Of a stretch of 64,000 nucleotides of DNA, positions 52,932 to 59,758 are shown piece by piece. Made by a program: the position numbers and the translations under genes. The notes under the pieces were generated by a model. That model was not told where the DNA came from and did no database searches. It saw nothing but the letters and a program-made list of their open reading frames with translations. The stretch lies in NCBI RefSeq assembly GCF_017874215.1, contig NZ_JAGGLB010000027.1:1-64000 (forward strand), written 5' to 3'. Each line of letters opens with the position of its first letter. Position 1 is the first letter of the stretch. The stretch is from Paenibacillus eucommiae (GTDB lineage: Bacteria; Bacillota; Bacilli; Paenibacillales; NBRC-103111).

Positions 52932-53411
52932 ATGCATATTCAGGTTTTGGCTGTTGGGAAGTTAAAAGAAAGCTATCTGGTGCAAGGGATTGCTGAGTAT
53001 GTAAAGCGCCTTGGGCCGTATGCCAAGGTGCAGTTGATAGAGGTGCCGGATGAGAAGGCACCAGAGAACATGAGCCCTGCTGAGGAACAGCAGGTCAAGG
53101 GTAAGGAGGGCGAGCGTGTGCTCGCGCAGCTGCGGAGCGATGCCTTCGTCGTGGCGTTAGCCATCGACGGGAAGGCGCTCAGCAGCGAGCAGCTTGCGCA
53201 GCAGCTCGACCAGCTCGCCACCTATGGGCGGAGCCAGGTGGCGTTCGTGATCGGCGGCTCCCTCGGCCTATCGGACGAGGTGCTCCGCCGCGCGGACATG
53301 CGGCTGTCCTTTGGCCGCATGACGCTGCCGCATCAGCTGATGCGGCTGGTGCTGGTGGAGCAGATTTATCGGGCTTTTAAGATAAATCGGGGGGAACCGT
53401 ATCATAAATGA
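52932..53411 (+). CDS. rlmH: 23S rRNA (pseudouridine1915-N3)-methyltransferase RlmH
   Basis: A 159-residue SPOUT methyltransferase acting on 23S helix 69. It contains FVIGGSLGLSDEVL and LPHQLMRLVLVEQIYRAFKI and ends GEPYHK, all typical. The gene is complete. Its 3' end, CCGTATCATAAATGA, closely resembles the rlmH (orfX) sequence used as attachment site by staphylococcal SCC elements, and a recombinase remnant follows directly. The central part is much more GC-rich than the flanking satellite. Confidence 0.95.
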   Translation: MHIQVLAVGKLKESYLVQGIAEYVKRLGPYAKVQLIEVPDEKAPENMSPAEEQQVKGKEGERVLAQLRSDAFVVALAIDGKALSSEQLAQQLDQLATYGRSQVAFVIGGSLGLSDEVLRRADMRLSFGRMTLPHQLMRLVLVEQIYRAFKINRGEPYHK

Positions 53412-53413
53412 CG
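53395..53413 (+). other. possible SCC-like attachment site at the rlmH 3' end
   Basis: GAACCGTATCATAAATGAC spans the last codons and stop of rlmH. In Staphylococcus the equivalent end of orfX is the SCC attB core. Everything to the right, as far as the window goes, is accessory. No second copy of this sequence is found between here and 64000, so the far end must lie beyond the window if the model is right. Confidence 0.45.
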
Positions 53414-53431
53414 CAAATTTTTTGGTAGAAA

Positions 53432-53477
53432 CTAGGGGAGAATCCTTGAGAGATAAGGGTTGTCCCCATTTTGCGTA
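53432..53477. terminator. hairpin after rlmH, possible terminator
   Basis: GGGGAGAATCCTT pairs with AAGGGTTGTCCCC (one mismatch, one G-U), followed by ATTTTGCG. An outer ACGCAAAT/ATTTTGCGT pairing brackets it, starting at the rlmH stop. The T run is short. It could instead be part of the recombination site. Confidence 0.45.
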
Positions 53478-53480
53478 GCA

Positions 53481-53657
53481 CTACTCCTCTACTCGAGTAG
53501 CAATACCCTTTTCCACAATGAACTCCATCCCTAGGTCGAGAATGATCTCAATCTGCTCTTTGTTCAAAATCACGTCAGGCTGTCGCTTGATGTAGGCCAC
53601 CTGCTCATCCGGATCGATACTGACTCGCCTAGTTTTCGTCTGCCTCAGTCGACGCAC
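53481..53657 (-). CDS. small protein antisense to the recombinase remnant (58 aa)
   Basis: A minus-strand frame runs from GTG 53655-53657 (AAAGG upstream) to TAG at 53481. The product, from RRVSIDPDEQVAYIKRQPDV to LGMEFIVEKGIATRVEE, has a protein-like alternating pattern and good codon structure. The expected native start may have been at KTRRVSID, where the codon now is ACG; the first 7-10 codons lie in what is recombinase sequence read backwards. I therefore suspect it was joined to the recombinase fragment by a deletion. The function is unknown. Confidence 0.5.
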   Translation of the reverse strand: MRRLRQTKTRRVSIDPDEQVAYIKRQPDVILNKEQIEIILDLGMEFIVEKGIATRVEE

Positions 53658-54993
53658 AATTGACCTTTTGAAGATTGTAGAGGAACTGGGTCAGCTAAGA
53701 ATTACGTTCCGTAGCTTCTCTGAAAACTTCGAGACGGAAACCGCCATGGGCAAGTTCGCCCTTCAGATGCTTGGAGCGGTTGGTGATTTGGAACGAAATA
53801 CAATTGTTTACAATACCAGGATGATCATGAAGCAACGAGCTCGGTCCGGTCAGTGGAACGGCGGTAAAGTGCTCGGGTACCGCAGTAGTCAAGCGGTCCG
53901 CGGACAACGGCACCGAAGGGACTCCACCCAGGAGATTGTCCCTGAGGAGGCGGCCATCGTGCGAAAGATTTTCGAGCTCAACGCATCTGGTAAGGGGCTC
54001 AAGGGCATTGCCAATCAGATCAATCGCGAAGGGCATACGACCAAACGCGGAAATGCCTTCAGCACGGATTCCATCAAGCAGATCATCCTCAACCCTGTCT
54101 ATGTGGGAAAGATTCGATATTTGCAACATGAGAATTGGAATGAACGACGGCGCAAAGGCAAGAATGCCTCGCCGATCCTCGTTAATGGCGGTCACGTGCC
54201 CATCATCTCTGAAGAGTTGTGGGGGAAGGTCCAGCTCTTACAGAAATCCAAAGCCGTTATAACGTCGAGAACCTTCGACGGAAAATATACCCTGACAGGC
54301 CTCATGCGTTGTCCTCAGTGCGGCGCGGCGATGGTTGCAAGCCGGACCGTCAACAAACTGAAGGATGGCTCCAGGATCGTCCGCAGCTATTACTCCTGCG
54401 GCAACTTCAAGTGCAAGGGCAGCTCTGTCTGCTCCGCCAATAGCGTGAAAGCTGACTATGCCGAATCGTTCGTTTACCAGCGCATCAAGGAGGTGATCTA
54501 CAATGAGTGCATCCTCGCGGATGTCATTACTGCCATGAACAAGCACCACAAAGGCAATACGACCCCGCTACAGGAGGAACTGAAAAGTATCCATCAGAAG
54601 GTGGAGTCCATTGAGAGCAAGCGGCAAAAGTATTTTGGCCTGTTTGAGGACGAGCTGGTGGACCGCGAAACCCTTGCCAACCGGTTGGAAGAGCTGAAGG
54701 CGGAGAAGGAGCGACTTATCGCCAGAAAGTCCGAGATTGAGTGGGAGCTCAGCAACGATAGCAGTCAGTTGGTGGATTTCGAATACGTCCGGGCCATACT
54801 GGGTCAGCTTGACCAGCTTCTCTTCAAAGCCTCTACCGAGCAAATCAAGTCGTTGCTGCATCTGGTCATCAAGCAAATCAGCGTCAAAAACCGAAAGATC
54901 GAAGCGATCGAATTGAACTTCGATAAAGACATGCAGAAGCACTTCTTGGCTGCCCCTTCCGACGACGAGTCGGAGGGGCTTTTTCTGTTTTGA
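53641..54993 (+). pseudogene. large serine recombinase, 5'-truncated
   Basis: Recombinase homology starts abruptly near 53641 with LSRRTIDLLKIVEELG and continues as ITFRSFSENFETETAMGKF and LGAVGDLERNTI, the second half of a resolvase catalytic domain. The first 60-70 residues, including the nucleophilic serine, are absent; the DNA upstream belongs to an antisense ORF. The rest is intact for 441 codons from TTG 53668: recombinase DNA-binding domain (IFELNASGKGLKGIANQINR), zinc ribbon (CPQCGAAM, then further Cys) and a coiled coil. The intact enzyme would have been about 510 residues, like SCC Ccr or phage integrases. Confidence 0.85.
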
Positions 54994-55062
54994 GGTTAAG
55001 GCCTCTGCTGTACAAATTAAGCTTGGTCATTTGACCACCTAACGACGAAGGGAGAAACCACA

Positions 55063-55398
55063 ATGAAAACCGAGAATGAACTGATTCTTGAGAGGCTGAA
55101 AGAGGAATTCGAACGCAACGGATATAACCCCGGCCTGCAAATGCTCGATGATAATGTCTGGGTCATGACAGTCGCAGTAATCCCGTTTGAGGAAAAACTG
55201 AAGGTTGCAGAATTCCTCCCGTATTCGCTGGACGATGTAACGCTTCGGGAATCGTATTTAAGCCAAGGTAAGCCAACCCATATTGTAAGGGTAGTCTTCC
55301 GAACTAACGGCTCCTACAGCCTCTGCGAGTATGTGGATGGGACGGACCTGTATTTTTCGGTCGACCAGAAAAAGCAAGAAGCTAATTGTCTTGTTTGA
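55063..55398 (+). CDS. hypothetical protein in the rlmH island (111 aa)
   Basis: A soluble acidic 111-residue protein, MKTENELILERLKEEFERNG, then LQMLDDNVWVMTVAVIPFEE and a C-terminal CEYVDGTDLYFSVDQKKQ. AAGGGAG lies 7 bp before ATG 55063. It lies 69 bp after the recombinase remnant and has its own terminator 140 bp on. No family is recognised. It is not obviously part of the downstream defence operon. Confidence 0.6.
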   Translation: MKTENELILERLKEEFERNGYNPGLQMLDDNVWVMTVAVIPFEEKLKVAEFLPYSLDDVTLRESYLSQGKPTHIVRVVFRTNGSYSLCEYVDGTDLYFSVDQKKQEANCLV

Positions 55399-55538
55399 TC
55401 AGAGACCTGGGTCGAGGGGCCTCCAAGTTTGAGGGAGGGAGCGTTGAATCATCGCTTTCTTGGGTCAGAAGGATGGGAGAGCCGTTCATCATTTGAGTTG
55501 AAGATCCTTTTATATGATTTAGTACCGTAACAACGCAA

Positions 55539-55580
55539 GCAGGACTATCCTGACGATAGGGTAGTCCTGCACAATTTTTT
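55539..55580 (+). terminator. strong terminator before the defence operon
   Basis: GCAGGACTA and TAGTCCTGC form a perfect 9-bp stem with a CC..GG extension and end in six Ts. It isolates the downstream operon from recombinase-side transcription. Confidence 0.88.
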
Positions 55581-55715
55581 AGTTATATGGTCAAGCTATA
55601 ACCACAAGTCATCATTAAGATATAGAAAAGACAATAAGATATTATATATTAGAGCGATGTCTGATCGACTGACAATCATCCCGGAACATAGGGATCACAA
55701 AAACAGGACGATTTG

Positions 55716-56039
55716 GAGGGGCAATCTGTAGGTGAAATCCCCCTCTAAGTATAGCCATATCTCATGTAATAACCTAGATAATTAAGAGGACATTTTACAT
55801 TGATGTCGAATCTAATATTTAAGATATCTAGTACTGCAGTCGCAGGGGTGCCAAAGTATGGCTACTTTATTGTGTGAGAACACTATATAACCATACGGCG
55901 CAACTGTTCAGATTGATGGGGCATTTGCGTTTTTTTTTGTTGGAGAATAAGTGTTTTGTGACAGCTAGGTGCCTTGGAATGATGGTATTCTATAAGAATC
56001 TATCGGAAGAGTGGGGGGTTATTCATTGAGAATCCCCCC
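55716..56039 (+). promoter_or_regulatory. structured upstream region of the defence operon
   Basis: Between 55581 and 56105 I see no ORF worth calling. Two G/C-tract hairpins stand out in AT-rich DNA: GAGGGG/CCCCTC at 55716-55745, and GGGGGG(TT)ATTC/GAATCCCCCC at 56013-56039, the latter 66 bp before the DUF499 start. No T tract follows the second one. They may be regulatory. No confident -35/-10 pair could be chosen. Confidence 0.4.
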
Positions 56040-56105
56040 CGTCCAATGAGTTATATACGTGGAGCCTTGCTTCAATTAGTTAGGGTAAAAGGAAGGAGCT
56101 TATAA

Positions 56106-59100
56106 ATGAAAACAGTCAAATCAGCATGCGTACTACAACCAAAGGCTCTTGAAATAAATGTTGGTGATCAGATCGAGCAACTGGATCAGATCATTCATGA
56201 CACCAATGGACAGGATTACTTTAAGAAAACGTTCATAACAGACGGAATGAAAGCCCTTCTATCCAAGGGAATGGCACGTCTTGCTGGAAGGTCAAACGAT
56301 ACCGTGTTCCACCTTAAACAAGCCATGGGCGGTGGTAAAACACACCTGATGGTTGGGTTTGGACTCTTAGCAAAAGATGCAACGCTTCGAGAGGCACAAA
56401 TAGGATCCATGCCATATCAGTCCGATTTTGGTTCGGCCAAGATAGCCGCGTTTAATGGACGCAACAATCCTCATACTTATTTCTGGGGGGAAATTGCCCG
56501 TCAGTTAGGTAAAGAGGGGATTTTTAGGGAATATTGGGAATCCGGTGCAAAGGCTCCGGATGAGCAGTCATGGGTGAAACTGTTCGATGGCGAAGAACCC
56601 ATTCTTATTCTCTTGGATGAGATGCCTCCCTATTTCCATTATTACAGCACGCAGGTTTTAGGTCATGGAACGATTGCCGACGTGGTTACCAGAGCATTTT
56701 CCAATATGCTAACAGCAGCCCAAAAAAAGAAAAACGTCTGTATTGTCGTGTCTGACCTGGAGGCTGCCTACGATACCGGCGGGAAGCTAATCCAACGAGC
56801 GCTTGATGATGCTACACAGGAGCTAGGGCGTGCGGAAGTTTCTATTACTCCGGTTAATCTGGAATCCAATGAAATCTATGAAATTCTTCGCAAACGTCTC
56901 TTTCTGTCGTTGCCGGATAAAAGCGAAATAGCAGAAACTGCTGCAGTCTATGCGTCGAGACTATCAGAAGCTGCAAAAGCGAAAACAGTTGAAAGAAGTG
57001 CGGAGGCACTGGCTAATGAGATAGAATCAACCTATCCGTTTCATCCAAGCTTCAAGAGTATTGTTGCCCTGTTTAAGGAAAACGAAAAGTTCAAACAAAC
57101 GCGTGGATTGATGGAATTGGTTTCGCGTCTTATGAAATCCGTTTGGGAAAGCAGCGAAGATGTATATCTAATTGGCGCTCAGCATTTTGATCTCTCCATC
57201 CACGATGTTCGTGAAAAGCTGTCCGATATCTCAGAAATGCGGGATGTAATTTCAAGAGACCTTTGGGATTCCACGGACAGCGCCCATGCGCAGATCATTG
57301 ATATCAACAGTGGGAGTCATTTCGCTAAACAAGTTGGAACTCTACTGCTAACGGCGAGCCTATCAACCGCAGTCAATTCAGTGAAGGGGCTCACTCAAAG
57401 TGAAATGCTTGAGTGCTTAATCGACCCCAATCACCCAGGAAGTGGGTTCCTAACTGCCTTTACTGAGCTTCAAAAGTCCGCTTGGTACTTACATCAGACT
57501 CAGGAAGGCCGTAACTATTTCAGTCATCAGGAGAATTTAACAAAAAAGCTGCAGGGCTATGCGGATAAAGCCCCGCAGAACAAGGTGGAGGAATTAATAC
57601 GCCATCGTCTAGAAGAGATGTATAAACCGGAAACCAAAGAAGCTTATGAGAAAGTATTTTACTCGCCTGAAATGGACGAGGCACAAGCTGTTCTTAAAAC
57701 AGGGCGGGCACTTATAATTATTAATCCTGATGGAAAGACCCCTCCAGGTGTTGTTGCTAATTTTTTTAGGGATTTGGTTAACAAAAATAATTTGTTGGTG
57801 TTGACTGGAGATAAGTCGTCTATTGCCAGTATTGATAAAGCGGCCCGCCATGTCTATGCAGTGACAAAAGCGGATAAGGAAATTCCCGATTCACACCCTC
57901 AGCGAAAAGAGCTCGATGAGAAGAAGGCCCAATATCAACAGGATTTCCAAACTACTGTTCTTTCAGTTTTCGACAAACTTCTCTTTCCAGGAAATAATCG
58001 AGGGGAAGATGTACTTCGACCCAAAGCACTTGATAGTACGTATCCATCCAATGAATCCTACAATGGTGAACGGCAGGTTGTAAAAACGCTGACTTCTGAC
58101 CCCATCAAATTATTTACCCAGATCATCGAAAACTTTGATGCTCTTCGTGCTAGAGCCGAGTCTTTGCTTTTCGGTTCTCAGGATGAGGCGCGCAAGACTG
58201 ACTTACTCGACAGAATGAAGCAGAAGACTCAAATGCCTTGGCTTCCATGTCGAGAATTTGATAAGTTAGCAAATGAAGCTTGCCAGCGCGGTGTATGGGA
58301 AGATTTGGGAAATGGTTACATTTCGAAAAAGCCGAAGCCAAAAACAACAGAGGTTATTATTAGTGAAGACTCGTCTCCGGATGATTCGGGCATGGTACGT
58401 TTGAAGATTGACGTGGTGAATGCAGGCAACAGTCCTCGAATCCATTATGTAGAGGACAGCGATGTTTCCGAAAGCAGCCCAGTACTAAGTGACAACTCAC
58501 TGGCAACCAAAGCACTGCGAGTTCAATTTCTTGCCGTCGATCCCACTGGGAAGAACCTAACTGGTGCTCCTACAACATGGAAGAATCACCTGACACTGCG
58601 CAATCGATTTAACGAAGTTTCTCGAACAGTAGAGCTGTTTGTTTCACCGAAAGGTTTAATTAAGTACACCTTAGATGGGTCAGAAGCCCGAAACGGAACG
58701 GAATATACAGGTCCTATCCAATTGGGAAATGAAGAAACGACAGTTTATGTCTTTGCTGAGTGTGAAGGCCTCGAGGCAAAGCGCAACTTTACCTTCTACA
58801 AGTCCGGCTCCAAGGAAGTTCCGATTATGAAAGAGGCCCCTGCGACTTGGTATAGCCCATCACCAAAACGCTTGGATAGTTCCTCAAAAACGTATGAGGG
58901 ACTGAAGATGGCTAAGGAGAAAAGTATTGAATTTGAGCAGGTGACGCTGATGGTGGGTTCTGCCCCTAAGGTGATCCATCTTTCCCTTGGTGAAATGAAG
59001 ATCAGTGCAGGGTTTATTGAAAATGAGCTGGTACATCTTCAAACTCTCCTTAGCCCAGATGCACCTGTAATTATGACATTTAAAAAAGCCTATACGCCAA

Positions 59101-59174
59101 CCGGTTACGATTTAGAGCATTTTGCCAAGCAGCTAGGTATTGAGATTGGCAATGGAGAGGTAGAACAAAAATGA
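56106..59174 (+). CDS. DUF499 AAA+ ATPase of a phage-defence-associated operon
   Basis: A 1022-residue P-loop ATPase. Walker A is AMGGGKTHLMVG (Lys78) and Walker B is ILILLDEMPP (Asp171/Glu172). The long middle is the DUF499 region. Near residues 840-900 there is a separate beta-sandwich-like segment, IKYTLDGSEARNGTEYTGPI, resembling the chitobiase C-terminal type domain. DUF499 proteins (COG1483) recur in defence islands with DUF1156 methylases and helicases. AAGGAGCTTATAA precedes ATG 56106. It overlaps the next gene by 4 bp. It may couple ATP hydrolysis to target sensing, but the mechanism is not established from sequence. Confidence 0.88.
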   Translation: MKTVKSACVLQPKALEINVGDQIEQLDQIIHDTNGQDYFKKTFITDGMKALLSKGMARLAGRSNDTVFHLKQAMGGGKTHLMVGFGLLAKDATLREAQIGSMPYQSDFGSAKIAAFNGRNNPHTYFWGEIARQLGKEGIFREYWESGAKAPDEQSWVKLFDGEEPILILLDEMPPYFHYYSTQVLGHGTIADVVTRAFSNMLTAAQKKKNVCIVVSDLEAAYDTGGKLIQRALDDATQELGRAEVSITPVNLESNEIYEILRKRLFLSLPDKSEIAETAAVYASRLSEAAKAKTVERSAEALANEIESTYPFHPSFKSIVALFKENEKFKQTRGLMELVSRLMKSVWESSEDVYLIGAQHFDLSIHDVREKLSDISEMRDVISRDLWDSTDSAHAQIIDINSGSHFAKQVGTLLLTASLSTAVNSVKGLTQSEMLECLIDPNHPGSGFLTAFTELQKSAWYLHQTQEGRNYFSHQENLTKKLQGYADKAPQNKVEELIRHRLEEMYKPETKEAYEKVFYSPEMDEAQAVLKTGRALIIINPDGKTPPGVVANFFRDLVNKNNLLVLTGDKSSIASIDKAARHVYAVTKADKEIPDSHPQRKELDEKKAQYQQDFQTTVLSVFDKLLFPGNNRGEDVLRPKALDSTYPSNESYNGERQVVKTLTSDPIKLFTQIIENFDALRARAESLLFGSQDEARKTDLLDRMKQKTQMPWLPCREFDKLANEACQRGVWEDLGNGYISKKPKPKTTEVIISEDSSPDDSGMVRLKIDVVNAGNSPRIHYVEDSDVSESSPVLSDNSLATKALRVQFLAVDPTGKNLTGAPTTWKNHLTLRNRFNEVSRTVELFVSPKGLIKYTLDGSEARNGTEYTGPIQLGNEETTVYVFAECEGLEAKRNFTFYKSGSKEVPIMKEAPATWYSPSPKRLDSSSKTYEGLKMAKEKSIEFEQVTLMVGSAPKVIHLSLGEMKISAGFIENELVHLQTLLSPDAPVIMTFKKAYTPTGYDLEHFAKQLGIEIGNGEVEQK

Positions 59175-59758
59175 GTAGCACTACTGATTTTGGGGCGTCA
59201 GCAGAATTTGGGATGCACCATTTCTATGTGGACATTCCCGCGACTCCTCGGGATGCTGTCTGTATTTATGAGGATTTTGGCTTCGATGGCGATGAGGCTC
59301 GTCGTGAAACGGTTGAATGCAGGCTCATTCTAGCTCGAGAACTCTGGAACAAAATTCGGGATGACGCCAGACGAGACTTTAATGCGCGCTTAAAAAACAA
59401 AAAACAAAGTACCGGCGGTTGGACAATCGGGAAAGTCAAGCTGGACCGCTTTCTGGGTAGAGAGTTATGCGTCCTGGGTTGGGCCGCGGAGCATGCCTCA
59501 CCTGATGAATGCCTTGTCATAAGCCAAAAGTGGCTGGCATTGCGTCCCGAGGAACGCTGGTGGCTTTACAGCAAAACTGCATCGGAAGCAGGGCTTGCTA
59601 ACCAATCTGGACGAGGATGGCGCAAAGCACTTTACTGCGCCTTGTCCGACGGCTCCAATATTAAGCTAGAACCCAAAAAGAAGCCAAAGACAAAAGAGAA
59701 ACAAGAACAACAAGAGACATTGACTCTTTTTGATTTCTTAGAAAAAGGAGATATCTGA
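59171..59758 (+). CDS. DUF3780 protein of the defence operon
   Basis: A 195-residue protein recognised by context and by GFGxxxxHHFxVxIP-like and WTIGKVKLDRFLGRELCVLGWAAE segments as DUF3780, which occurs only with DUF499 and DUF1156 genes. Residues 165-180 form a charged Lys/Glu/Gln tail leading to QETLTLFDFLEK, which resembles a beta-clamp-binding peptide. ATGA overlap with DUF499 and TGATG overlap with DUF1156 indicate a tightly coupled operon. The biochemical function is unknown. Confidence 0.82.
   Translation: MSSTTDFGASAEFGMHHFYVDIPATPRDAVCIYEDFGFDGDEARRETVECRLILARELWNKIRDDARRDFNARLKNKKQSTGGWTIGKVKLDRFLGRELCVLGWAAEHASPDECLVISQKWLALRPEERWWLYSKTASEAGLANQSGRGWRKALYCALSDGSNIKLEPKKKPKTKEKQEQQETLTLFDFLEKGDI

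Noticed and set aside
52498..53061. Minus-strand ORFs of up to 187 codons with Ser/Leu/Phe-rich repeats
   Set aside because: They are the pyrimidine strand of the heptamer satellite plus antisense rlmH; low complexity without gene signals.
55438..55530. 27-codon ORF starting TTG after GGAGGGAGCG
   Set aside because: The Shine-Dalgarno match is good but the peptide is very short, has no recognisable relatives and ends just before a terminator; not enough support.
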